DNA of 64,000 nucleotides, from the NCBI RefSeq assembly GCF_000948975.2, contig NZ_CP059735.1, positions 372,001-436,000 of the forward strand. The letters are read 5' to 3'. The stretch comes from Thalassomonas actiniarum (GTDB lineage: Bacteria; Pseudomonadota; Gammaproteobacteria; Enterobacterales; Alteromonadaceae). Numbering within the stretch: position 1 is the stretch's first letter; each line of letters opens with the position of its first letter. Of the stretch, positions 54,236 to 63,091 are shown piece by piece. The notes beneath the pieces were generated by a model. It searched no databases. It was not told where the DNA came from and saw only the letters and a program-made list of their open reading frames with translations. The translations under genes were made by a program, and so were the position numbers.

Positions 54236-54690
54236 TTTTCGTTACGGTTGGCACATTTTATTTTGACCCCCTGATCAAGGCTCTGGATGCGCTGGTTGCC
54301 AAGGGCGTGATCAAAGAGAAGGTTATCTGCCAAATAGGCAAGGGGCGGTATGAACCCAGTCACTGTGAGTATTTCAGATATACCCAGGAAATAGAGCCCT
54401 ATATTGCCCAAGCCGATTTAGTTATTTGTCACGGTGGAACCGGCTCGGTACTTAATTTACTGTTAGAAGAAAAGAAGTTTTTAGCGGTTGCCAATACTGA
54501 ACTGGCAGATGATCACCAAACCGAGTTTTTGTCTGCCCTGGCCAAAGATGTGCCAATCAGCTGGATAAGGGATTTGAATAAGCTCGAACAGGTGCTGGTC
54601 GGGGGCAATATCCAGCCGCTGCCTTTATCCGAATATGATTTTTTCAATTATAACTTATGTTCTGACTTGGTCGATTTCATTAAGGCCTAG
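54232..54690 (+). CDS. pssE: Alg13-like glycosyltransferase subunit (PssE)
   Basis: A 152-residue catalytic partner of PssD, matching Alg13: MIFVTVGTFYFDPLIKALDAL (N-terminal nucleotide-sugar fold) and the C-terminal half with ADLVICHGGTGSVLNLLLEEKKF (UDP-sugar-binding GGTGS loop). In Rhizobium and Sphingomonas, the two-protein GT28-type enzyme adds a glucuronic acid or glucose. Coupled to pssD by a 4-nt overlap, so equal amounts are expected. Confidence 0.85.
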   Translation: MIFVTVGTFYFDPLIKALDALVAKGVIKEKVICQIGKGRYEPSHCEYFRYTQEIEPYIAQADLVICHGGTGSVLNLLLEEKKFLAVANTELADDHQTEFLSALAKDVPISWIRDLNKLEQVLVGGNIQPLPLSEYDFFNYNLCSDLVDFIKA

Positions 54691-55330
54691 TGATTTTTAT
54701 CACTTATTTTCAATTTAGCGTACCGGGCTGTAGCCGGCCCGGTAAGCTTCAGTTTTTTAATAACATTGCACTCAGGTAGCAATACTTGAATTAACATCTG
54801 TTAATGTCATCATTGCCCGTTTTTACCTTTATTGACGAACAAAAGTGCGAATGAATCGCTTTTGCCTGCTCTATGGCTTCATTATCGGTATTTTGAGATT
54901 GTCATTTCTTTTTGTTGAGAGCCGGATTAAGAGGAATATATTGATGAATAGCAATGTTTTTTCTGTGTAACTAATTGTTTTTATGATGGATTTATTGGTT
55001 TGGCTCAGGTTTTGGCTGGTTTTTATTGAAGCTGAAATTTTTAAATTTATATTGCCTGGATAACCATTTGTTTTTGTAGTGTAAAAAAGCAGCATTTATG
55101 CTTATTTACAGTATAGTTACAAAATTTGTGTGTTTATTTTTTGAACAGCTATGGCTTTCTGATTTTGCTTTCATTAGAATGGCAAGCCACCGATAACCGG
55201 CGCGCCAGCAAGAGAGGTGTAATATCAAAGATTTACCCATACAGTAAAAAAAGGATACAGGTCAGTCGTATTTTTGCATTTATATGCTTAGGTTGACATA
55301 AAAAACATTAATGTTTGTTGAGAGGTCATT
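54691..55330. other. AT-rich intergenic region (640 nt)
   Basis: After the terminator-like hairpin at the left, the rest has no credible ORF (a leftward 74-codon frame at 54871-55095 has no support). AT-rich upstream region of the large secreted-protein gene. Confidence 0.45.
54721..54760 (+). terminator. Hairpin after pssE
   Basis: An 8-bp stem (54721-54728 with 54737-54744), an 8-nt loop and a T-run about 8 nt later. The T-tract is displaced, so termination is moderately supported. Confidence 0.45.
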
Positions 55331-57841
55331 ATGTTTAGGAAAGTTTCTTCAGCGTTGTCGCTATTTATTATGTTGTTTCTTAGTTTCAATGTTGCTGCAG
55401 TAGAAACAGTAACGTATCAGCAGGGAGCTAACGGTTTTAACGGGGCTACATCTACCATGTTTAGTGGCTCCAGAGCACAGAATTCTATCAGAGAATCTCA
55501 TTATTTCAGGTATGACGGTACTAACCGCTATTATAACCTGGAGCATTTTGACTTAGGCAATATCAGTCAGAAAAATGATATTTCTTCTGCCAAATTAATT
55601 TTTACCCGTGTCTCGGGCGGTGTTTATGTTGCCTCCGAGATATATGTCAGACAAATCCTGGATCCCGACAACTTAGGTCAGGCTTATGCCACCGGCTGGA
55701 AAGTTGGCTATGGCTTTCGCGCCGGCGCCAATAGCGAGTCCCGGGATGATTCTGCCGGTACCGATGTCAAGTGGCGCCTGTCAGACCCCGATTCTCCAGA
55801 AGATCTTAATGCCGATTATTTTCAGGGGGTCTTGAAAGATCTGGATCAATCTCCTTATTTTATCCCTCAAGCGGCCGATGCTATCGGTACCCAGTATGAG
55901 GTTGACGTGACCGCAGATCTGCAATGCATACAGCAAGGCACTTGTGTTAACCAGGGCTGGGCGCTGTTTCATGGCAACCCCAATGCCAATATTCAAAATA
56001 TTACCGCCAATTCCAATTATGCAACGGCCGAGTATCGCCCTATGCTGGTGGTCACTTATGGCATTGTTGATTCGAATGCTCCCAGAAGCAGACAGGCTAT
56101 CCAGCAAACGACTTTGTTGGAAGATGACAGCCGTGTTATCACCTTGACCATAGAAACCGATGAAGCGGCGAACTGTAAAGCCGATATCGACAGTGGCGAT
56201 GCTTTTGCCGCGATGGATATTAGCATGCAGGCATCCGGCGGTGACCTGATGCATACTTATGCGCTGAATGCCGATGAGCAGCCGGGCCAATTATATGTAA
56301 AATGCAGCGATAGCTCAGGCAATGTCAGTGATAACCTGCATACCTTTATTTTCACGGTTCAAGCCGGCAGTGATAACGGTGGCAGTGACGGCGGTACTGG
56401 CGGTACTGACGGTGGTACAGATGGCGGTACTGACGGTGGTACCGATGGCGGTACTGACGGTGGTACCGATGGTGGCACAGATGGTAGCTTTGTCCTGGGC
56501 AAAGAGGTGATCACCCCTGACTTTGGCACTGAAGCGCCGGCTATCGGCGAGTCTATTATCGACCCGACCACAGGCGCCAAGATCACCCGCTTAGCCGGTG
56601 ACGGTGTTGAAGATGCCTTAATCGTTTACTCCCGTTATTCTCCGGAAAACTCTGCCGGTGACTTGCTGCTGGTGTTCGGCAGCAATTCAACCTCAAGTAA
56701 AGTGATCAACCGCACCACCGGTGAAGTGGTTGCCAACCTTAACCATCAAGACGGCACTAGCATAGGTGAAAATCACGAAATACGTTGGGATACCTCAGGT
56801 AATCACCCTTACCGTATCTATTACATCAAGGGCATGCAGTTCTGGAAAATTGACGATGTCCGGGATCAGGAAAATACCCGGGTGATGATCAGAGACTTTA
56901 GTGAGTTATTCCCTAACTCCCTTAAGATTTACAATGATGTGGAAGGGGACAGCTCAAATGACAGTGATCACTGGGCCTGGATGGCGGTACATTACGGCCA
57001 GAACGAGTTTGGTTCATATACCTACTTAGTGGATGCCTTTGTCCATTATCAAGTCTCAACCGATACCGTACATACCCTGACCCCCAGTGATTTGGCGGGT
57101 ACCAACTTAGATGTAGAAGCCACTAAGGCTGAGGGCGCTGAGACCCCGATTTTTACTTACCGTCCGAATATGGTGGAAATGTCTCCTTTAGGCACAGGCA
57201 TCGTTATCCACACGGGTTATAAGTGGGATGATGCCGCCTATGGCGGAAGCGCTGTCAATTATATCGGTACCTGGTTTGACGGTGCCCACCTGTGGCCGGT
57301 AGATTTTGACTTTAATCGCCAGGCGCCGGTTAAAATCTCAATCAGTGAAACCCATTCCGGTTGGGCTTTTGATGAAAACGGCAGGGAGATGTTTATCAGC
57401 CAGAATAACCGTACCGACCGTCTTGATGCCATCTATGTTAATGGTGAAAATGCCGGCTATGACAACCGTATGGAAGTGGGTAGCCATGCCGATTTTGGCT
57501 GGGCCATGAGCTTCCATTACGGCAAGATGCCAGAAAGCAAGCCCGGCTGGTTGTTTATGAATACCTACTCTAAAGACGACACTCTGTGGGCAGCCAACCA
57601 GTTTATGATGATCCAAACGAAACCTGAAGAAGAGAATCCGGTGATCTGGCGTATCTCTCCCGCTTATAACGCTTATGACGGCGAATATCGGGATGAAGCA
57701 CCGGCGGCGATTAACCTGGAGGGTAACCGCATCTACTGGTCTTCAAACTGGGGCAATGTGGGTGACAAGCGTTCGGTGTATATGATTGAACTGCCGGACG
57801 ACTGGGATACTAAAGTCCTGGAGCAAGCGAACCTGCCATAA
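55331..57841 (+). CDS. Secreted protein with N-terminal CBM96/DNRLRE-like domain, GGTD linker and propeller-like domain
   Basis: An 836-residue exported protein (signal peptide FRKVSSALSLFIMLFLSFNVAA). Residues about 24-240 resemble the DNRLRE/CBM96 carbohydrate-binding type (YYNLEHFDL, SSAKLIFTRV, GTQYEVDVTADLQ). A region with an E-rich D-containing loop follows (about 250-345), then a G/T/D-repeat linker (about 351-385), then the roughly 450-residue propeller-like domain shared with the protein encoded at 50885-52903. There is no PEP-CTERM motif at its end (VLEQANLP). No enzyme motif is recognised; a polymer-binding or processing role in the EPS locus is an inference. Confidence 0.75.
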   Translation: MFRKVSSALSLFIMLFLSFNVAAVETVTYQQGANGFNGATSTMFSGSRAQNSIRESHYFRYDGTNRYYNLEHFDLGNISQKNDISSAKLIFTRVSGGVYVASEIYVRQILDPDNLGQAYATGWKVGYGFRAGANSESRDDSAGTDVKWRLSDPDSPEDLNADYFQGVLKDLDQSPYFIPQAADAIGTQYEVDVTADLQCIQQGTCVNQGWALFHGNPNANIQNITANSNYATAEYRPMLVVTYGIVDSNAPRSRQAIQQTTLLEDDSRVITLTIETDEAANCKADIDSGDAFAAMDISMQASGGDLMHTYALNADEQPGQLYVKCSDSSGNVSDNLHTFIFTVQAGSDNGGSDGGTGGTDGGTDGGTDGGTDGGTDGGTDGGTDGSFVLGKEVITPDFGTEAPAIGESIIDPTTGAKITRLAGDGVEDALIVYSRYSPENSAGDLLLVFGSNSTSSKVINRTTGEVVANLNHQDGTSIGENHEIRWDTSGNHPYRIYYIKGMQFWKIDDVRDQENTRVMIRDFSELFPNSLKIYNDVEGDSSNDSDHWAWMAVHYGQNEFGSYTYLVDAFVHYQVSTDTVHTLTPSDLAGTNLDVEATKAEGAETPIFTYRPNMVEMSPLGTGIVIHTGYKWDDAAYGGSAVNYIGTWFDGAHLWPVDFDFNRQAPVKISISETHSGWAFDENGREMFISQNNRTDRLDAIYVNGENAGYDNRMEVGSHADFGWAMSFHYGKMPESKPGWLFMNTYSKDDTLWAANQFMMIQTKPEEENPVIWRISPAYNAYDGEYRDEAPAAINLEGNRIYWSSNWGNVGDKRSVYMIELPDDWDTKVLEQANLP
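56379..56490 (+). repeat. GGT-GAC coding microsatellite (12-bp unit)
   Basis: Tandem repeats of a unit like GGTACTGACGGT alternating with GGTACCGATGGC, translating to repeated GGTD. Gives a flexible, probably length-variable linker between the carbohydrate-binding and propeller-like domains. Confidence 0.85.
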
Positions 57842-57869
57842 CCTCTCAACAAGCAGTGGTAGGTTAGGC

Positions 57870-57895
57870 AAAGGCACCTTCGGGTGCCTTTTTTT
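57870..57895 (+). terminator. Rho-independent terminator after the secreted-protein gene
   Basis: A 9-bp stem (57870-57878 with 57883-57891), a TTCG tetraloop and T residues continuing from the stem into 57895. Confidence 0.88.
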
Positions 57896-58012
57896 ATGTT
57901 CAGGATGTACGGTATGCCACGGTTACATGGATGCAAAGGAGTGGCTATGTTCAGGATGTACGGTATGCCACGGTTACATGGATGTAAAGGAGTGGCTATG
58001 TTCAGGATGAAA
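57895..58012 (+). repeat. 51-bp tandem repeat (two full copies and a partial)
   Basis: Copy 1 57895-57945 and copy 2 57946-57996 differ at one base (GATGCAAAGG/GATGTAAAGG). A partial third copy starts at 57997. A diverged fragment (GCGGTTACAGGGAAGCAAAAG near 58067-58087) may be a further relic. The unit includes GCCACGGTTACATGGATG. Confidence 0.85.
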
Positions 58013-58258
58013 GGTCAGTTTATTTGTTCCCGACATAAACTAAGTACCTGCATCCATGCCGGCAATGCCGCGGTTACAGGGAAGCAAAAGATCAGCCATT
58101 CTTACTATGGGCGTGTCGATGCTGGTATTTTTGCGGGTTTCCAGCGCCTGTGTTACGGCATCCGCTGCCGCGACGATTGCACTATTGCCGGTTAAGGTTA
58201 TTTATGCCGGCCAATATGATAATATCGTCAGTATCAACCACCAATAACATGCTGAAAA

Positions 58259-58984
58259 ATGGTTTTATTATATCCGTTTACCTTCTTAATTTTTATGATC
58301 ATTTTCACCTGCTTGATTGAAAGGTTAACCAGGGTCAAATTAAGCAAATTACGGATTTTTTGTTTTACTTGCCTCTATATCAGCTGTACGCCTTTATCTG
58401 CTAATTTAAGCATTTCCTTGCTTCAGTCAAAAATTAACTACCAGAACTGCGCAGGGGATATGAGCGGTACGATTCTGCTGGCCGGGGGGCTTTCAAAAAC
58501 GGCTTCCGGAAAAAATGACTGGAGTGCGCTGGGAGATGAGTCGCTAAGCCGCACCGTTTTTCTCGCTTCCCAACTAGCGCGGCTCAATAGCCAGTCGGTT
58601 ATTATCTCGGGGGGCTCCGGGAGCGGGATTAAGGAAGCTGAATTGATGACGGACTTGCTGGATAATCTCTATTCTGGCAAGCCGCTTGATATTATTGCCG
58701 ATGTTAATGCGATACGTACCCAAGAGTCGGCACTATTTGTTCGCGCTAACATGCCTGATGAAAATGCCGGCTATTACCTGGTAACGTCTGACTGGCATAT
58801 GGCAAGGGCACAAGCCATTTTTGAACATCACGGCATCAAGGTTTGCCCGCTAGCCAGCGGTGACAGTTATGTTCCCTACGGTTTTCCCGGCTGGTTTATT
58901 CCGCAAAAAAGCGCTTTGGCAAAATTTGAACTTGCCTGGCATGAATTAGGTGGCCTGCTGCTGTTGTGGTGGGCTAACCGTTAG
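58259..58984 (+). CDS. YdcF/SanA-family (DUF218) membrane protein
   Basis: A 241-residue protein with an N-terminal hydrophobic stretch and an anchor region (LIFMIIFTCLIERL and CLYISCTPLSANLSISLL), then the DUF218 domain (about 72-220): TILLAGGLSKTASG, SVIISGGSGSGIKEAELM, DVNAIRTQESALFV and YYLVTSDWHMARAQAIF. Family members act in cell-envelope integrity and polymer-related processes. It is 4 nt convergent with the GNAT-like gene. Confidence 0.8.
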   Translation: MVLLYPFTFLIFMIIFTCLIERLTRVKLSKLRIFCFTCLYISCTPLSANLSISLLQSKINYQNCAGDMSGTILLAGGLSKTASGKNDWSALGDESLSRTVFLASQLARLNSQSVIISGGSGSGIKEAELMTDLLDNLYSGKPLDIIADVNAIRTQESALFVRANMPDENAGYYLVTSDWHMARAQAIFEHHGIKVCPLASGDSYVPYGFPGWFIPQKSALAKFELAWHELGGLLLLWWANR

Positions 58985-60081
58985 CGCTTAGCCGAACTTC
59001 TTTTTATTTTAGTCAGGGTATGCAGGGCCTTTAACCACCAGGATGAAATGATACGTACGCTAACCTGGGGCTGGAGCTTATTGGCCAGGTATTGCTTATA
59101 GGGATCCGACTGGCCGCCGCCGGGCAGCAGCTGTAATTGCTTTAATCCCTGGCTATAACCCTGTTCGATGACATAACCCAGATGTAAGAAGCCGAGGGAA
59201 AGTTTGCTGTTATAGTGAGGGTCAAAGGCGTATTGCAGAAAATAACCCTGGTTATCGCAGGAAAAACCAAAAAAAGCCGATTGCGCCTGATTGTCCATAA
59301 CCATCATGGAAGACAGCAGGGAGATCTCCTGGCTTTGACTGCATAAGTCGGTAAACATTTGCTGGAACTTGAGTCTTTGGTTTTCATAAACTTTTTTGTT
59401 CCAGCGGCGGAGCTTAAGCCGGTTTAATTGTTCGATAAAAGCATCGCTTTCCTGAAAATCTACCGTTTTTAACTCCAGCTGCCCGGCGATAAAACGCCGG
59501 TGCAAAAGGGTTTTTTGTCTGATTTTCTTTTTTAACTTTTTACAGAAACTATCAAAATCTTCATTGAAATCGACAATATAGTTGATGGTCCGGGATAAGA
59601 TTTCCAGGGATTTATTGCCTTTCAAAGTTCTGAGCAGACGAAAAACATGGCTGTTGCGGCTGGCGCTTTGGATCAGGCAGGTATGCCAGGACAGCTTGTT
59701 TATTGCCCGGTGCAATACCAGATCTATGGCGGTTATATCCGATTGGCGATCAATTATAAAATCCAGGTTGTCGCTGCGCACCGCATCATGGATATCATAA
59801 CTGCAGCCGATAAATTGCAGCTGCCTGACGGTCAGCAGTTTTTTGATGCGCTTTTGATGGCTGAACAGGGGAGCCAATGCCACCAGTTGCTCTTGGTCAT
59901 AAACGGCTATGATATGCAGTTGGGGCTTTTGACAGCTGCAGTTTTTCCACCAGGCATATTGCCATTGCCAGGATAAAAACAGCCGGTCGGCATCGCTTCT
60001 AGCCAGTAATTGTTGCCACAGCTGGCGGTTTTCGCTAAAGACCTGTTCATCCCAGATCCTGAAAGTTAACTGACTAGACAA
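58981..60081 (-). CDS. FemAB/GNAT-like (CelD/BcsL type) acetyltransferase-fold protein
   Basis: A 366-residue cytosolic protein of the type annotated as FemAB- or CelD-like GNAT. It begins LTFRIWDEQVFSENRQLWQQLLARS and includes FLSWQWQYAWWKN, the central KKIRQKTLLHRRF and YSQGLKQLQLLPGGGQSDPYKQYLANK at the C-terminal end, which resembles the family's active-site region. Relatives occur with XrtA exopolysaccharide loci and bacterial cellulose genes. Donor and acceptor are unknown. Last gene of the leftward operon of this end, 16 nt after the asparagine-synthase-like gene. Confidence 0.7.
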   Translation of the reverse strand: MSSQLTFRIWDEQVFSENRQLWQQLLARSDADRLFLSWQWQYAWWKNCSCQKPQLHIIAVYDQEQLVALAPLFSHQKRIKKLLTVRQLQFIGCSYDIHDAVRSDNLDFIIDRQSDITAIDLVLHRAINKLSWHTCLIQSASRNSHVFRLLRTLKGNKSLEILSRTINYIVDFNEDFDSFCKKLKKKIRQKTLLHRRFIAGQLELKTVDFQESDAFIEQLNRLKLRRWNKKVYENQRLKFQQMFTDLCSQSQEISLLSSMMVMDNQAQSAFFGFSCDNQGYFLQYAFDPHYNSKLSLGFLHLGYVIEQGYSQGLKQLQLLPGGGQSDPYKQYLANKLQPQVSVRIISSWWLKALHTLTKIKRSSAKR

Positions 60082-60097
60082 AAATGCTTACCCTGCT

Positions 60098-61939
60098 CTA
60101 TAAGGTCCGGGAGATCCATTTGCTGATCCCGGCAATATGGAAGATATGCCCGCTGGCGCGGGTTTTGTTCTCGGCAATCGCGGCAAAAAATGACGCTATG
60201 CGGTTGCTGTCGGTAATATTACCGCTTAACAGCCAGTTACGGGCAATATCTCTCAACTGTCGGTTGTCTTTAAACCAGTGCCCCCAGTTGCTAAAGTGCA
60301 GGCTTTTTTCTTTATAACGGTCGTTAAAACCCGGAATATAGATGCCCTTGCCGTTTAAAATCGACGCCCATTTATGGGCAGCGGCAGGGTAGGTAGCCGG
60401 TACCAGGGTACGGCTATAGGGGATCTGGGCAAAATCCGGGTAATTGTCTTTTAATGCCCTGAGCTGCCCCCGGCGGTAGGCCGCCTGCATCGGGGAAAGT
60501 TCGAGGCAGGTGTAAATCAGCTCTTTGTCTAAGCCCAAGGGGTAGTTGACCTTGAGAAACTGCCTGGCGTTGACTCCCTGGCTCAGGGTGTAGTTAACCG
60601 AGCGGTTGGCGGCGGTAATATTCCTGAAGATATAAGCAACAGAGTCGGTATGTTGTGCAAACCGTTTTACTTCGGTGCAGATATCATCGAGTATCGCAGG
60701 TTTTGCCTGTTTGATGGCACCGATAAAGTCGGGATCCAGGTACTGGCTCAGCTGATCATAGCTTTTAACCAGGTTGGCGCTGTCGAAATAGGCCTCGGCA
60801 ATGGCTTCGGTGGAATGTTTTGCCGTGCTCTGATCGATAAACAAGCCCAGGTACTTGGCCAGTTTGCTCACCGGCGATAAATAACTGTCGTTATGGAAAA
60901 AATCGCCGCCGAGGAAAACGTCGATCAAAAAGCCGTCGTTAACCGAGTTAAAGCCTCGCTGTGCCATCAGCTCGGCGAAAAAATAACGCTCGGGAAAGCA
61001 GGCCAGGCCGCTGAAATCAAAGATATTCTCTATCATGGCGGCAATATCGCCGCCGTCCGGGATCACGTGGTGCAACGGCTCGTTATTAAGCCTGGCCACC
61101 TGTTCGGCAAATTCTATTTCTGCCGACTGCGGCGCGCCGTAGGTAAAATGCTCCAGCGGGTGATCTTTGGGCCAGGCGGCGGTAACCATTCTCGAGTCCA
61201 GGCCGCCGCTGAGAAAAGAAGCGGTTTTCCCTGAGATGTGCGCTACCCTGCTGCAGGCCTTATTGATCAGCTGGGCGTACTTTTTCTTGCGGTAGTTCTG
61301 CCGCTCGGGAAAGGTTTCAAACAGGTTGTTATGGCCTTTAAGGATTTTGCTGGTTTTTCGGTTTAAGTCATACTCCAGACAGCAATTGGCCGGTAATTTA
61401 TTGAGCTCCCGGGTGATATGGCGGGAGCCGAAGGCGTAGCCCAAGTGGGCATAGGAGGCAACGCCTGTCATATCCAACGTGGTGGGGAATAAACCGGTAT
61501 TAAACAGGGCGATCGGGTTGGTGCTGATCACAGTTCCCTGGTTCGACTTGGCATAATATAAGGGGATAGAGCCGATAAAGTCATTTAAAAACAGCACTTT
61601 TTCTGCTTTTTTATCCACTATGGCCAGGTTGAAGCTGCCGGCGGCAATGGCGGCTATCACTCCCTGATAACCGTGTTTGAGGTAAATGGTTTCTATGGCT
61701 GCCAGCGACTGTTGCAGTGTGCAGTCCCGGTCCGTTAACGCCAGGCTGCCGTCGATGAAAATCAGGGTGTGCTCACTCTGATAATAACTGTCATCATAGC
61801 TTTGGCCGTCAAACAGGAAAAAATCACTGCTTGGCGTGATCTGGTTATGCCTGTAGGTCTCTGACGGATTAAAACGCCAAATCTCATCAAAAGCTTTTTT
61901 ATTGTCGGTTGCGGTGTCCTGAAAAAAGAGTCCGTGCAC
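60098..61939 (-). CDS. Asparagine-synthase-like amidotransferase, without the catalytic Cys2
   Basis: A 613-residue protein of the asparagine-synthase (AsnB) superfamily related to the XrtA-system amidotransferases. N-terminal glutaminase-like Ntn domain (1-190) and C-terminal synthetase domain with the PP-loop motif SGGLDSR at 244-250. The glutaminase nucleophile, normally Cys2 (MCG), is His here (start reads MHGLFFQD with GTG initiation, AGGGG RBS). So it may use free ammonia or catalyse a different amide/ester-forming ligation. It sits between the GT2 gene and the GNAT-like gene in a tight operon. Confidence 0.8.
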   Translation of the reverse strand: MHGLFFQDTATDNKKAFDEIWRFNPSETYRHNQITPSSDFFLFDGQSYDDSYYQSEHTLIFIDGSLALTDRDCTLQQSLAAIETIYLKHGYQGVIAAIAAGSFNLAIVDKKAEKVLFLNDFIGSIPLYYAKSNQGTVISTNPIALFNTGLFPTTLDMTGVASYAHLGYAFGSRHITRELNKLPANCCLEYDLNRKTSKILKGHNNLFETFPERQNYRKKKYAQLINKACSRVAHISGKTASFLSGGLDSRMVTAAWPKDHPLEHFTYGAPQSAEIEFAEQVARLNNEPLHHVIPDGGDIAAMIENIFDFSGLACFPERYFFAELMAQRGFNSVNDGFLIDVFLGGDFFHNDSYLSPVSKLAKYLGLFIDQSTAKHSTEAIAEAYFDSANLVKSYDQLSQYLDPDFIGAIKQAKPAILDDICTEVKRFAQHTDSVAYIFRNITAANRSVNYTLSQGVNARQFLKVNYPLGLDKELIYTCLELSPMQAAYRRGQLRALKDNYPDFAQIPYSRTLVPATYPAAAHKWASILNGKGIYIPGFNDRYKEKSLHFSNWGHWFKDNRQLRDIARNWLLSGNITDSNRIASFFAAIAENKTRASGHIFHIAGISKWISRTL

Positions 61940-61948
61940 AAATTGCCC

Positions 61949-63088
61949 CTAACGTTTCTTCCATAATTTTTCCGGAGTGGAAAACAAGTGTTTAAATAAG
62001 GCGAGAAAAGCCGCAATATTTAAAATAGCAAAGGTGGCCGGCACATTGAAGATACCGGCATTTTTCCCCTGAACCAGTTTTTTATAACCATAATAGGCAC
62101 AAGCATAAAAGCCCAGCTGCAGCGCCAATAAAAAATTAAAAATCATGTCTTGTAAGACGATACAAGCGGCAAAGAGCAGGATCAAGGCAAAAGGCACCAG
62201 CAAGCGGCAGACCTTATGGGAAAACCACTGCCAGAAAATAGGGTTTTTAAACGGGTTATTGAGCCAGGGCAGGATTTTCATCAGCTGGTAGTTGCCCGCC
62301 AGGGTGCGGACCTTGCGGCCAAACTCTTCTTTGACACTATGGCTGGAGCTGTCAAAGGCCAGGGCCTTGTTGGCCATGACCACACGTTTGCCGGCTTTGA
62401 CAATGCACATGGGCGTATAGACATCGTCTAAAATGGTGTGTTGTTGCAGCGGCGTAAACAATTGACTGCGGATCATGTAAATGGCACCGGTGACACCGAC
62501 CACAGAGTTGATCTGGCCTTCGGCGTGGCGGATGGCTTTTTCATATTTCCAGTAGAGGCCGGGATCTTTGGAAGCACCGTCATCCTGGTTTTGCTCTATC
62601 ATCAAATTGCCGGTGACCGCCCCTACCGCTTCATCGCTGAAATGCTGACACATTTGCTCGAGGGCGTCCGGGGCAAAATCCTGGCGTAAATCGGCAAAGG
62701 CCACTAACGGGGTTGTGACCTGGGCCATTGCCAGGTTGATTGCCGCGGCTTTACCCCGGTTCTGCTCCTGCTCAATAACGCTCAGGCGCTCAAAATCATA
62801 GGCCTTGGCGACTGCCACGGTATTGTCGGTGGAGCCGTCGGAAACCATAATAATATGCAGTTTCTCCAGCGGGTAGCGGGTGGCCAGCAGGTTATCCAGA
62901 CGGGCGGTGATCCTGTGTTCGCCATTATAGGCGGCTAACACCACAGTGACCTCGGGGAAATCCTCCGGGGTCATTTCTCTTGATTCCTCGCTGTCATCGA
63001 GCTTGCGGCTGAGCAACATCAGCAGCAGCGGATAGCCTATATAGGCATAAAAAATGACGGCGGCACTGATGAAAAAAATGACTTCCAT
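61949..63088 (-). CDS. Family 2 glycosyltransferase with C-terminal membrane helices
   Basis: A 379-residue processive-looking GT2. One N-terminal helix (VIFFISAAVIFYAYIGYPLLL), then the GT-A domain: VTVVLAAYNGEHRI, MVSDGSTDNT, FADLRQDFAPDAL (DxD-region variant), GVTGAIYMIR, with QQHTILDDVY and SSSHSVKEEFGRKVRTLAGNYQ, and two or three C-terminal helices (from about 295). Resembles poly-N-acetylglucosamine synthase-type and related polysaccharide synthases. The neighbouring deacetylase suggests that it adds or polymerises a N-acetylated sugar. 9 nt before the next gene's start. Confidence 0.85.
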   Translation of the reverse strand: MEVIFFISAAVIFYAYIGYPLLLMLLSRKLDDSEESREMTPEDFPEVTVVLAAYNGEHRITARLDNLLATRYPLEKLHIIMVSDGSTDNTVAVAKAYDFERLSVIEQEQNRGKAAAINLAMAQVTTPLVAFADLRQDFAPDALEQMCQHFSDEAVGAVTGNLMIEQNQDDGASKDPGLYWKYEKAIRHAEGQINSVVGVTGAIYMIRSQLFTPLQQHTILDDVYTPMCIVKAGKRVVMANKALAFDSSSHSVKEEFGRKVRTLAGNYQLMKILPWLNNPFKNPIFWQWFSHKVCRLLVPFALILLFAACIVLQDMIFNFLLALQLGFYACAYYGYKKLVQGKNAGIFNVPATFAILNIAAFLALFKHLFSTPEKLWKKR

Positions 63089-63091
63089 AGT

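Larger units (their letters stand above)
57842..58258. other. Intergenic region with a terminator and a repeat array
   Basis: 417 nt, containing a strong terminator at the left end and the 51-bp repeat array. Frames crossing the repeats (for example MYGMPRLHGCKGVAMF) exist but lack coding support. Confidence 0.5.

Noticed and set aside
55141-55330. Sigma-54 promoter before the secreted-protein gene
   Set aside because: TGGC-TTTGC near 55150 has the right look but the spacing is 2 nt too long.
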